Origin: Aliivibrio sp. 1S175
GTDB taxonomy: Bacteria > Pseudomonadota > Gammaproteobacteria > Enterobacterales > Vibrionaceae
DNA: 64,000 bases
Assembly (NCBI RefSeq): GCF_001690985.1
Contig: NZ_MAJS01000046.1
Span: 186,001 to 250,000, forward strand
Direction: 5' to 3'
Shown here: positions 45,087-54,900 of the stretch, piece after piece
Numbering within the stretch: the first letter of the stretch is position 1
How the letters are laid out: the number at the start of each line of letters is the position of its first letter
Made by a program: the position numbers and the translations under genes
The notes under the pieces: generated by a model
What the model was told of the DNA's origin: nothing
Databases searched by the model: none
The model's input: only the letters and a program-made list of their open reading frames with translations

Positions 45087-47000
45087 CTATTGTAGAGCTT
45101 CAAGTTCTTCCCAACGCTCGAATGCCACTTCCAACTCTTGCTCAGCTTCAGCTAAACGCCCTAAGACTTCATCAGTCTTTTTAGGATCTTGTTGGAAGAA
45201 AGCCGCATCGTTCACTTTCTCTTGAAGTTCAGTAATTTCGTTTTCTAATTTCTCTAATGTTTCAGGAAGCTGTTCAAGCTCACGCTGTAACTTATATGAT
45301 AATTTCTTTGGCTTAGCTGCCTGCTCTACTTTTTGAGTTGTAGCAGCAACTGCTTCCGCTTTTACTTTTACTGTTGGAGCCATTGCATCACGAGCTGCCT
45401 GTACATTAGCACGTTGACGTTGTGCATCGTGATAGCCACCTACGAATTCTTCGATCTGGCCCTCACCTTCAAAGATCCAACTGGTCATTACTGTGTTATC
45501 AACGAACTGACGATCGTGACTTACTAATAATAATGTACCCTCATAGTTGGCAAGTAATTCTTCTAAAAGTTCCAATGTTTCGATATCTAAATCATTGGTT
45601 GGTTCATCAAGAATCAATAAATTGTTTGGACGAAGGAATAAACGCGCTAGTAATAAACGGTTTTTCTCACCACCTGATAATGCTTTAACAGGCTGACGAG
45701 CACGCTTTGGAGAGAACAAGAAATCTTGCAAATAGCTAAGTGCATGACGTTCACGACCGTTTACTGTCACTTCTTGCTTACCGTCTGCTAAATTATCGAT
45801 AACCGTTTTTTCTGGATCTAACGCTTCACGATATTGGTCAAAGTACGCCACTTCAAGTTTCGTACCGCAATACAATTTACCTGAATCAGGTTGCAGTTGG
45901 TCAAGCATCAGTTTAAGTAAGGTACTCTTACCACAACCATTTGCACCAATTAAGGCAATGCGATCACCACGCATAACATTGAAGCTGAAGTTCTTAACAA
46001 TGTTTTTACCATCAATTGAGTAATGAAGGTTTTCAGCTTCAAATACAATTTTACCTGAACGATTACCACCATCCACTTGAATGTTCGCTTTACCAACGAC
46101 TTCACGACGATCTGAACGTTCACGACGTAATTGTTTTAATGCACGAACACGACCTTCATTACGAGTACGACGCGCTTTAACACCTTCACGGATCCACGCT
46201 TCTTCTTGAGCAAGTACTTTATCAAATTGAGCATTCTGATCTGCCTCTACACGTAGAGCTTCTTCTTTTGCTAGCAAATATTCGTCATAGTTACCAGGGT
46301 AAGACGATAAGTTACCGCGGTCTAAATCAACAATACGTGTCGCCATTGATTGAATGAATGCACGGTCATGCGAGATAAAGATGATTGAGCCTTTAAAATC
46401 TTTTAAGAAAGTTTCAAGCCATTCAATCGTCGTTACATCTAAGTGGTTGGTCGGTTCATCAAGAAGCAATACATCAGGATCAGAAACTAAAGCACGAGCC
46501 AATGCCGCCTTACGTTGCCAACCACCCGATAAATCGGTTAATAGCATTGAACCATCAAGTTTTAAAGACTCTAAAACTGATTGAATACGTGTATCAAAAT
46601 GCCACGCATTAAGATTATCAATTTGCTCTTGTGCTCTTGCCAATTTATTAATGTTTGATTCACTTGGATCAGTCGCTAATAAATCTAATATATGGTGATA
46701 CTCTTTTAAGTATTTCCCCGCTTCTGCTAGGCCTTCAGAAACATAATCAAAAACACTGCCTGTTTCATTACGCGGTGGATCTTGCTCTAGGCGAGAAACC
46801 ACCACATCTTGATTAATTTGAAGTTTGCCGTCATCCATAATGATGTCACCAGCAATCACTTTCATTAGCGTTGATTTACCTGCACCATTACGGCCAACTA
46901 AACACACACGCTCATTTTCTTGTAAAACGAAATCAGATTTGTCTAATAGCGGATGATCACCAAACGCTAATTGACCGTTATTAATTGTAAGTAATGCCAT
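45087..47000 (-). CDS. uup: ABC-F ATPase Uup
   Basis: A 637-residue ABC-F protein with two ATPase cassettes: Walker A GRNGAGKST (about 36-44) and GANGCGKST (about 353), signatures LSGGWQRKA and LSGGEKNRL, Walker B LLLDEPTNHLD and LILDEPTNDLD, and a C-terminal coiled coil (about 570-637) typical of Uup. Uup binds ribosomes and DNA and affects transposon precise excision. It overlaps the glutaredoxin gene by 20 bp. Confidence 0.95.
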   Translation of the reverse strand: MALLTINNGQLAFGDHPLLDKSDFVLQENERVCLVGRNGAGKSTLMKVIAGDIIMDDGKLQINQDVVVSRLEQDPPRNETGSVFDYVSEGLAEAGKYLKEYHHILDLLATDPSESNINKLARAQEQIDNLNAWHFDTRIQSVLESLKLDGSMLLTDLSGGWQRKAALARALVSDPDVLLLDEPTNHLDVTTIEWLETFLKDFKGSIIFISHDRAFIQSMATRIVDLDRGNLSSYPGNYDEYLLAKEEALRVEADQNAQFDKVLAQEEAWIREGVKARRTRNEGRVRALKQLRRERSDRREVVGKANIQVDGGNRSGKIVFEAENLHYSIDGKNIVKNFSFNVMRGDRIALIGANGCGKSTLLKLMLDQLQPDSGKLYCGTKLEVAYFDQYREALDPEKTVIDNLADGKQEVTVNGRERHALSYLQDFLFSPKRARQPVKALSGGEKNRLLLARLFLRPNNLLILDEPTNDLDIETLELLEELLANYEGTLLLVSHDRQFVDNTVMTSWIFEGEGQIEEFVGGYHDAQRQRANVQAARDAMAPTVKVKAEAVAATTQKVEQAAKPKKLSYKLQRELEQLPETLEKLENEITELQEKVNDAAFFQQDPKKTDEVLGRLAEAEQELEVAFERWEELEALQ

Positions 47001-47223
47001 TGTCTTCTAACCAATTCTTTAATTGCGATATATTGAATGGCCAATTTAGCTCAGATAAGCCATTGGCCACCACTGGTATTGTGACACCGTAACGAGAGAA
47101 AAGCTCATCGTTGAACGCTATGTCTACCGTGTCTACTTTTTCGATATCTACACCCACCTCCACAAGCAAGTCAAACGCTTGCTCGCAAAGATGGCAGCCT
47201 TCCGTGCTATAGAGAGTTATCAT
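46981..47223 (-). CDS. Glutaredoxin family protein
   Basis: An 80-residue glutaredoxin-like protein. The N-terminus MITLYSTEGCHLCEQAFDLL contains the CHLC redox motif, and TIPVVANG has the cis-Pro typical of the thioredoxin fold. It belongs to the DUF836 glutaredoxin-like group found between rlmL and uup. It starts 6 bp after the rlmKL stop and overlaps uup, so all three are coupled. Confidence 0.88.
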   Translation of the reverse strand: MITLYSTEGCHLCEQAFDLLVEVGVDIEKVDTVDIAFNDELFSRYGVTIPVVANGLSELNWPFNISQLKNWLEDNGITYN

Positions 47224-47229
47224 TCGTCT

Positions 47230-49347
47230 CTAATCTTCCTTGTGTGTGATAATCCAACAGTTATGAATGTGTTTATTACGAGCAAAATCAAGTGGCAATG
47301 TTTGCTTAGAAATATTCTTAGCTTGAAGGCCTGCTTTCTCTAGTGCTTCGTCATCCATTTTGAAATTACGCTTGTTGTTCGAGAATACGATCGTCCCGTT
47401 CTCACGTAGCATACGTTTTAGGTTCTCAAGTAACATGATGTGATCACGTTGAACATCAAACGTCTGTTCCATACGCTTAGAGTTAGAGAACGTAGGTGGA
47501 TCGATAAAGATTAAATCAAACTCACCTTCTGCTTGTTGTAACCATTGCAGACAGTCAGCTTGTAAGAACTGATGTTGAGTTCCTGTTTGATCATTCGTAT
47601 TCATGTTCTTCTGTGCCCACTCTAGGTAGGTACGAGACATATCAATCGTCATGGTAGATTTTGCACCACCACAAGCAGCATGAACTGTCGCAGAACCGGT
47701 GTAAGCAAATAGGTTTAAGAAATCTTTACCTGCTGCCATTTCACCAATCATTTTACGAGTTAACTTATGATCTAAGAATAAACCCGTATCTAGGTAATCT
47801 TGTAAGTTAACAATCAGTTTTACACCGTACTCATCAACATCAAAAGAGCGAGATTTCTCAGCCAATTTTTGATATTGATTTTTACCTGATTGCTTTTGAC
47901 GAACTTTCAAAATTACATTATTCGTTTCTACACCGGTCACAAGAACCGTTGCACGGATCATGTCAGTTAAACGACGACGAGCTTTGTCTTCTGAAATTTC
48001 TTTTGGTGCCGCGTACTCTTGAATGATGATGTAATCTTTGTATACATCAATAGCCGCGTTGTAATCAGGTAAATCGGCATCATAAAGACGGTAACATTCT
48101 AATTTCTCTTTACGAGCCCACTTACCAATCTTAGACAAATTCTTTTTAAGACGGTTCATAAACTCAGGAGCAACTTCAACGTTTACGGCTTCTTTACGTT
48201 CAGCTGATTCAGTAATTGAGTAGTTTTTCTGAACACACGGTAATGCACCATTGTTCAGTTTAAATTGCTTATCTGCTCGCATACGTATACATGCAAGTAA
48301 ATCATCATTACTTGAATAGATTGATGCAGTACAACCACCAAACTGTTCTTTAAGTTGACGACCAAACTCACTGTACAATGCAATCAATGCTGGCTCAGTA
48401 CTTAAACGCTCACCGTATGGTGGGTTACAAATCACTACGCCATTTTCAAATCCTTCTGGACGCTCAATCTTAGTTGCATCACCAACATCAAACGTAATTA
48501 AATCTTCAACGCCGGCACGACGAGCATTATCACGAGCGGTTTGAATTACACGGTAATCACGATCAAATCCGTAAAAATGTGTATCTACTTTCTTAACACC
48601 ACGACGACTCTTCACTCGCGCTTCTGAACGGATCTCAGCCCAAAGCTCTGCATCAAAATCATTCAGTGCTTCAAAACACCACTTTTCACGTTTAACACCC
48701 GGTGCCATTTCACATGCCATTAGCGCCGCTTCAATCAGTAACGTACCTGAACCACACATTGGGTCTAATAATGGCTTGCTCTCATCCCATGTACTACGAA
48801 GTACTAAGGCTGCTGCTAATGTTTCACGCAGTGGAGCTCGACCGGCTTCAGTACGGTAGCCACGTTGATGCAAACCAGAACCAATTAAATCAAAACCAAG
48901 AATCCCTTTCTCGCCAGATAAACGCATATGTATACGTAAATCAGGTTCCGCTTTATCAATATTTGGACGTTCTAAATCTGCTTTTGTGAAACGGTCAACA
49001 ATCGCATCTTTTACTTTCAATGCACCATATTGGCTATTTCGAATCTCACGGTTCGTACCGTTAAAATCCACCACTAACGTTTTATCTGCTGTGAAATAAT
49101 TAGGCCAGTTAATTGCAGAAGCACCTAGATATAAATCCATATCATCACGAACATCAAACTCAGAAAGAATTTGAACAAAACGAGAAGCGATACGGCTCCA
49201 TAAACAACAACGATAAACAACCTCAACAGGAGCTTCAAACGTAACCCCTGCATAAACTAATTTTGGATCAGTAACACCAAGTGCAATAAGTTCGTCAGCA
49301 AGTAGGTTTTCAAGGCCTTTAGAAGTAATGGCTAAGTATTTTTTCAT
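47230..49347 (-). CDS. rlmL: 23S rRNA methyltransferase RlmKL
   Basis: A 705-residue fusion of two methyltransferases. The THUMP domain lies at about residues 45-155, RlmL (m2G2445) at about 160-385 with NPPYGERL, and RlmK (m7G2069) at the C-terminus with [11 protein letters not shown]. Length matches E. coli RlmKL (702). The ATG at 49347 gives [20 protein letters not shown]; an in-frame start at 49386 is less likely. Confidence 0.95.
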   Translation of the reverse strand: MKKYLAITSKGLENLLADELIALGVTDPKLVYAGVTFEAPVEVVYRCCLWSRIASRFVQILSEFDVRDDMDLYLGASAINWPNYFTADKTLVVDFNGTNREIRNSQYGALKVKDAIVDRFTKADLERPNIDKAEPDLRIHMRLSGEKGILGFDLIGSGLHQRGYRTEAGRAPLRETLAAALVLRSTWDESKPLLDPMCGSGTLLIEAALMACEMAPGVKREKWCFEALNDFDAELWAEIRSEARVKSRRGVKKVDTHFYGFDRDYRVIQTARDNARRAGVEDLITFDVGDATKIERPEGFENGVVICNPPYGERLSTEPALIALYSEFGRQLKEQFGGCTASIYSSNDDLLACIRMRADKQFKLNNGALPCVQKNYSITESAERKEAVNVEVAPEFMNRLKKNLSKIGKWARKEKLECYRLYDADLPDYNAAIDVYKDYIIIQEYAAPKEISEDKARRRLTDMIRATVLVTGVETNNVILKVRQKQSGKNQYQKLAEKSRSFDVDEYGVKLIVNLQDYLDTGLFLDHKLTRKMIGEMAAGKDFLNLFAYTGSATVHAACGGAKSTMTIDMSRTYLEWAQKNMNTNDQTGTQHQFLQADCLQWLQQAEGEFDLIFIDPPTFSNSKRMEQTFDVQRDHIMLLENLKRMLRENGTIVFSNNKRNFKMDDEALEKAGLQAKNISKQTLPLDFARNKHIHNCWIITHKED

Positions 49348-49880
49348 GGGATTCTTTTGGTTATTAAATTGCCTCGCATTATACATGAATCTTACTGAAA
49401 AAGGATAAATAGATTGTAGATAAATACCTATGAAACAAGTTCATTTAAGCCTTTTAAAACAAATACTTATTAAATATAAAACCGACCGATCATTAATTAT
49501 GTTTCTAAGCGGAAACTAAAAACCATCGAACAACCCTCACCTAAACTGGACTACTCCAGAACAAAATAGCGACTGTAATATTCTTACATTTACCGTTAAA
49601 TGAGGAATCGAATAAGAAATATGCTTTATTTTTTGTGCTTTATGGCCATTTTTTTTCATGGTGTTTTTTTGTACTTCTTGACTCTATGTCTCATTTTTAA
49701 TAGACCGAAATACAAATAATTAACTTTTTTAAGGATATTTATCGGAAAGCTGAAATGTACAAATGGCCAATAAGCCATTCATATAAAGAATAGAAGCGAT
49801 GTTTGTAGGGCAAATAAGGCGTGATAAGTCTTCAGGAAAGGGATTACAAATACATAGAGATAAGCGTGGCTTCTCGTTAA
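49348..49880. other. Intergenic region between rlmKL and zapC
   Basis: About 530 bp with no recognised gene apart from a candidate 32-residue ORF at 49621. It is AT-rich, with the rlmKL promoter at its left side. I see no tRNA, repeat array or riboswitch. Confidence 0.4.
49621..49719 (+). CDS. Candidate 32-residue hydrophobic small protein
   Basis: An ATG-initiated ORF encoding one membrane helix (MLYFLCFMAIFFHGVFLYFL...) followed by a short basic tail (NRPKYK). Single-span, positively tailed micro-proteins of this size are common among small membrane proteins and type I toxins. GAGGAA lies 13-18 nt upstream, a rather long spacing, with AAGAAA closer. I have no homologue; it could be a chance ORF in T-rich DNA. 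Confidence 0.3.
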   Translation: MLYFLCFMAIFFHGVFLYFLTLCLIFNRPKYK

Positions 49881-50420
49881 CTAGCCCACTAAGGCGTAAT
49901 AGGCAGAGTTTACGACTTGCATTTTGGCCATACGATCATGCATAACTTTAATTGGTTCACAAAATGCCATGTATTTAATTGGATTAAGTGCAAAAGAGTC
50001 CATGTCGACTAGCATACACATACTGGCACATTCGTAATTCTCTACAATAATAAAGTGCCCTTCTCCCAAATCATTCTTAAGAGAAACAATTTCGCCCTCT
50101 TCAGGAGAGTAACCGCAGCCTTGAGGTTCAAAAAACCAACTTTTAGGTAGCATTGGTTTATGAAAGCGTTTAGCTGCGACGCAATTAAGTGCTAATTCAA
50201 CTTTACGAGGTTCAGAAAGCGGTAAGAATGAAATGTGTTCTACGAACATTTGGTAAGCAGAGGCGTCATCAACAGAGAATTTACACTCAGAGAAAGCACT
50301 ATCAATAAGTACTTTATAAGGTAAGTTAACACGGAATACCATGTCCATACCTAAATCGAGCATTAGTGATTGTGCTTTATTGTCGTAATACCAATTCCAT
50401 GTATCACTGGGTTTAAGCAT
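49881..50420 (-). CDS. zapC: Cell division protein ZapC
   Basis: A 179-residue FtsZ-ring stabilising protein. [29 protein letters not shown] and [12 protein letters not shown] match ZapC. I start it at the ATG at 50420, with AGAGAG 8 nt upstream; 50426 is an alternative, and the open frame to 50474 is not conserved. It is located next to pyrD as in E. coli. Confidence 0.92.
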   Translation of the reverse strand: MLKPSDTWNWYYDNKAQSLMLDLGMDMVFRVNLPYKVLIDSAFSECKFSVDDASAYQMFVEHISFLPLSEPRKVELALNCVAAKRFHKPMLPKSWFFEPQGCGYSPEEGEIVSLKNDLGEGHFIIVENYECASMCMLVDMDSFALNPIKYMAFCEPIKVMHDRMAKMQVVNSAYYALVG

Positions 50421-50569
50421 TATCATTTCTCTCTTGATAAAATGGGAAGAGTCCCTTAGATAGCCAGTCACCAATTACTGAAAATTAAGCTGAAATTAAC
50501 TCCTGTTTTCAACTCAAAATAATACTGGTGCAATTAATCATTAATTTTACAAGAGGTTAGCAATAAAAA

Positions 50570-50593
50570 AAGGGGAAATTTTCATTTCCCCTT
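50570..50593 (-). terminator. Intrinsic terminator of pyrD
   Basis: AAGGGGAAAT-TTTC-ATTTCCCCTT is a perfect 10-bp stem; on the minus strand it is followed by a run of T. It lies 46 bp past the pyrD stop and separates pyrD from zapC. Confidence 0.9.
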
Positions 50594-50638
50594 CCGTTTG
50601 AATGGTTTGTAAGCAACTTTCGTTACTTTTTATAACAA

Positions 50639-51649
50639 TTAAATATTATTAATAATATCTTTAACTAAAGCTGGACCTTTATAAATGAAACCAGAGTAGA
50701 CCTGAACTAGATCTGCACCAGCCATCATCTTCTCTTTTGCTGCGATATAAGAATCAACACCACCGACTCCAATGATTGGCAACGAGTCTCCAAGCAGCTC
50801 TTTTAGACGACGTACGACTTCAGTACTGCGAGTTTGAATAGGACGACCACTTAGGCCACCCATCTCTTCCGCATGCTTCATGCCTTCAACCATTGAGCGA
50901 TCTAATGTTGTGTTCGTTGCTATCACACCATCAATTTTATATTTCATTAAAGAATCAGCAATTTGAGATAATTCATTATCGTCTAAGTCCGGAGCGATCT
51001 TTAGAGCAATAGGAACATACTTACCGTATTTCTCTGCTAATTCTTTTTGCTTCTCTTTTAATTGAGAAAGAAGATCATCTAATGCTTCGCCATATTGAAG
51101 AGTGCGAAGCCCTGGAGTGTTTGGTGATGAGATATTAATCGCGATATATCCTGCGTATTGATATACCTTTTCCATACAAATTAGGTAATCTTCTGTGCCC
51201 TTTTCAATTGGCGTGTCTTTGTTTTTGCCAATGTTAATACCAATAACACCATCAAATTTTGCTTTCTTTACGTTCTCAACTAAATTATCAACACCAAGGT
51301 TATTGAACCCCATGCGATTGATTATCCCTTCAGCTTCAATTAGGCGGAAAAGGCGCGGTCTATCATTACCGGCTTGAGGACGAGGTGTCACTGTACCCAC
51401 TTCAATAAAACCAAAACCCATTGCGCCAAATGCTTCGATACATTCGCCGTTTTTATCAAGACCAGCCGCAAGGCCAAGAGGATTTTTAAATTGGATACCC
51501 ATGACTTCTACAGGTTTAGAAGCGAGTTTTTGACGATAGAAGAGATCAAGCGGAGTGCCTGTAAAGCGTTTAAAATTTTGAATAGCTAAATCATGTGCTT
51601 TTTCAGCATCAAGTTTGAAAATGCCAGCTCTGGCGATGCGGTATAACAT
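50639..51649 (-). CDS. pyrD: Dihydroorotate dehydrogenase (quinone) PyrD
   Basis: A 336-residue class 2 dihydroorotate dehydrogenase. It oxidises dihydroorotate to orotate, passing electrons to quinone, in pyrimidine synthesis. Visible are the membrane-associating N-terminus ([23 protein letters not shown]), [14 protein letters not shown] (FMN binding), [12 protein letters not shown] with the catalytic Ser region, and [30 protein letters not shown]. The ATG at 51649 matches the E. coli length; GGAG is 6 nt upstream. Confidence 0.96.
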   Translation of the reverse strand: MLYRIARAGIFKLDAEKAHDLAIQNFKRFTGTPLDLFYRQKLASKPVEVMGIQFKNPLGLAAGLDKNGECIEAFGAMGFGFIEVGTVTPRPQAGNDRPRLFRLIEAEGIINRMGFNNLGVDNLVENVKKAKFDGVIGINIGKNKDTPIEKGTEDYLICMEKVYQYAGYIAINISSPNTPGLRTLQYGEALDDLLSQLKEKQKELAEKYGKYVPIALKIAPDLDDNELSQIADSLMKYKIDGVIATNTTLDRSMVEGMKHAEEMGGLSGRPIQTRSTEVVRRLKELLGDSLPIIGVGGVDSYIAAKEKMMAGADLVQVYSGFIYKGPALVKDIINNI

Positions 51650-51658
51650 TGTAGCTCC

Positions 51659-51681
51659 AAAAAAAGTCCCGAATAAACGGG
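51659..51681 (-). promoter_or_regulatory. Terminator-like hairpin in the pyrD leader
   Basis: On the minus strand CCCG-TTTATT-CGGG is followed by ACTTTTTTT, ending just before the GGAG ribosome site of pyrD. The stem is only 4-5 bp. A short hairpin plus T-run at the start of a pyrimidine gene could permit nucleotide-sensitive transcription or slippage. Confidence 0.35.
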
Positions 51682-51837
51682 GAGTCATTATTCACTGATT
51701 TTATTCACAATTCAAACTTAATCGTACTTTATTCGTCATAATTTATTGCAATCTAAATCCACACTATAATTAAAACAAATAACAATTCAATAAAACAGAT
51801 TATAAATACAGGTGAATGCGGAAAATGTCGGGTAAAT

Positions 51838-51875
51838 AAAAAGGCAAAGTGAATAAACAATCACTTTGCCTTTTT
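51838..51875 (-). terminator. Intrinsic terminator of the glutamate dehydrogenase gene
   Basis: A perfect 15-bp stem (AAAAAGGCAAAGTGA and complement), loop ATAAACAA, T-run on the minus strand. It lies 38 bp after the stop codon. Confidence 0.92.
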
Positions 51876-51879
51876 CTAT

Positions 51880-51900
51880 GCAAACGTTTAGCTAAACGTT
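51880..51900. promoter_or_regulatory. Palindrome with PurR-like core
   Basis: AACGTTTAG-CTAAACGTT is a perfect 18-bp palindrome at 51883-51900, and GCAAACGTTT (51880-51889) equals the core of the PurR operator. It lies between the glutamate dehydrogenase stop and its terminator, 230 bp upstream of pyrD. Function unknown. Confidence 0.35.
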
Positions 51901-51913
51901 ACCACTCGTTATT

Positions 51914-54900
51914 TTAAGAGTGTGATGAACAACTTAAGTTAAGTAAAGTTAGCTCTCTTAATGCTACAGAGAATTTAGCAAATTCATGCACCGAACCTAC
52001 TTTAAACTCATTGAGAATGTTGTCCCAACGCCCTACTGATGCCGTATTCTTTTTACACCACTCTTCAATCGCACTTTCAACTGAACTACTGTCTTTATAC
52101 TCATCAAGAACAAGTTGAGTTAACTGACGTTGTTGCCAATCTAAATCTTCACGGAAAGAAGCTCGAGCTAATGCTTGCCAATGATTATCAACACTTTGGT
52201 TATTAATTTGTTTTAAGAACCAATGAAGAGATAATTTGTCCCCGAGTACATAGTATAAACGAGCAGATATCGATACAGGTTGATTCGTTATTTCTGCAAC
52301 AACTGAAATATCCATTGCTGAATATAAGCTGCTTAAACGAGCTAATGCATTACCTAATTCACAGGGTACCCCTAGCTCTAAATAATGATTTGCTTGTTCA
52401 ATATGCTCCACTACTTCATCTTTCACTAAGTAGCTATCTAGATTCGCTTTAATATCATCAACCGCTGGTTTGTATTTAGCTATCAACTCTTGAATCGTTA
52501 GTTTTTGTGAACCATTACGCAATAACCAACGCGCTACTCGACGAATCGTTCTACGCATCGTGAAGAACGCATCATATTGCGCTTCTGTTGTGGCAATATT
52601 ATCTAGTTTACGAATTTCTTTAAATAAATCCCCGAACTCAAAAATTGCTCGAGTAGCAGAATACGCATTAGTAATATCAGTGACACTGTAACCAGTTTCT
52701 TCATGCATACGAGTGATAAAGTTGCATCCCATTTCATTCACCATCTGATTTGCTAGGCAAGTCGCGATAATTTCAGAACGTAAGGGATGATTATCCATTG
52801 CTGCTTTATAGTTACGCTGTAACTCATTAGGGAAATACGTGGTAAGTAAATCAGCATGATATGGATTATTTGCTATTTCATCACACGCTAATTGCTCTTT
52901 AAGCACCATTTTTCCGTAAGCGATAAGAACCGAAAGCTCAGGTCGAGTTAATGCCTGCCCCATTTTCTCACGTTCAGTCAATGTTTCGTCATCCGGAATA
53001 AATTCCAATGCACGATCTAACTGACCTTGTTTTTCTAAGTGATGAATAAATCGGATCTGCTCTTTAACTAATGAGGTTCCTTGTTGCTCTGTCACCGAGA
53101 TCGATTCCGCCTGACAATAAGCATCATCAAGAACAATCTCACCGACGTCATCTTCCATTTTTTGTAATAATACGTTACGTTGTTTATAGGTAAGATCACC
53201 ATTGGCAACCAAACCATTAAGTAAGATCTTAATGTTTACTTCGTTATCAGAACAGTCAACACCACCTACATTATCAACAAAATCGGTATTAACACGGCCA
53301 CCTTTAAGCCCATATTCAATACGACCCAATTGAGTCATACCTAAGTTACCACCCTCACCAATTACTTTCGCATTTAGTTCTGAACCATTGATACGTAAGG
53401 AATCATTAGCACGATCACCTACATCTGCGCTGGTTTCTTTACTTGATTTAACGTAAGTACCAATACCACCGTTCCACAACAGATCAACATCCATCTTCAA
53501 GATCATCTGAATCAAATCATTCGGAGCTAATGATTGTTTACGAGTCCTTAGCATCTTCTGAATTTCAGGAGAAAGATCTATCGATTTAGCTCGGCGTGAG
53601 AATATACCACCACCTTGCGAAATCAGATCTTTATTGTAATCTTCCCAGCTTGAACGAGGTAATTCGAATAAACGAGCACGCTCAGGCCAAGTCAGTTCCG
53701 AATTTGGATTAGGATCAATAAAGATATGCATGTGGTTAAATGCGGCTTGAAGACGAATATGTTTAGATAGCAACATACCGTTACCAAACACATCACCCGC
53801 CATATCACCAACACCAGCAACGGTGAAATCCGTCGTTTGGCAATCAATATTCATTTCACGGAAGTGACGTTTAACCGATTCCCAAGCCCCTTTTGCAGTA
53901 ATACCCATGGCTTTATGGTCATAACCATTAGAGCCACCAGAGGCAAACGCATCACCTAGCCAGAAGTTGTACTCTTCAGATACTGAGTTAGCTAAATCAG
54001 AGAACGTTGCTGTCCCTTTATCTGCTGCAACAACTAAATATGGGTCATCATCATCATGGCGAACCACATTGTGTGGTGGAATAACCTCTCCTTCAATGAT
54101 GTTATCTGATACATCCAATAACGCACGAATGAATTGTTTATAACAACGTTGACCTTCAGCAAAAATATCATCCCGCGTTGTGAAATGATGTTGCTTCTTA
54201 CAAACAAATCCACCCTTTGCGCCTACTGGAACAATAACGGTATTTTTAACTTGTTGTGCTTTTACTAGTCCAAGAACTTCGGTACGGAAATCTTCCTGGC
54301 GATCAGACCAACGCAAACCACCACGGGCAACTTTACCACCACGTAAATGCACACCTTCAATATCTGGCGCATAAACAAAGATTTCAAAAACTGGCACGGG
54401 TGCTGGAATTTCAGGGATATTCGATGGCTGCAGCTTCAAAGATAACCAGGGTTTTGGTTGTCCATCGTCTCCGGTTTGATAGTAGTTAGTACGTAACGTG
54501 GCAACAATCATCTCAACATAACGACGAATGATACGATCATCATCTAAGCTTTCTACTTTATCTAAACTTGCGTAAATAGAGTCTAGTTGTTTTTTCTCTT
54601 TCTTCTCAGACCAACCAGCCGCAGGATCAAATCGCAGTTCAAAGAGATTAACTACGGATACTGCCAGTTTGGTGTGTGTAGATAAGGTATCTTCAATGTA
54701 TTGCTGGCTGAATGGAAAGCCCACTTGACGCATATAACGAGCATAAGCACGTAAGATGGTAACTTCACGACCCGACAATCCCGCACCAAGTACTAAACGG
54801 TTAAAGCCATCACTCTCTAATTGTCCACCCCAAATTTGAGCAAATGCTTCTTGGAAACGGCAACGAGCTTGACGTAAATCAACTTCTTCCGAACCGTTAT

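Noticed and set aside
49780-49880. Segment with GCGTGGCTTCTC resembling the 39180 region, as a shared repeat
   Set aside because: Only about a dozen bases are similar and with gaps; too short to call a repeat.
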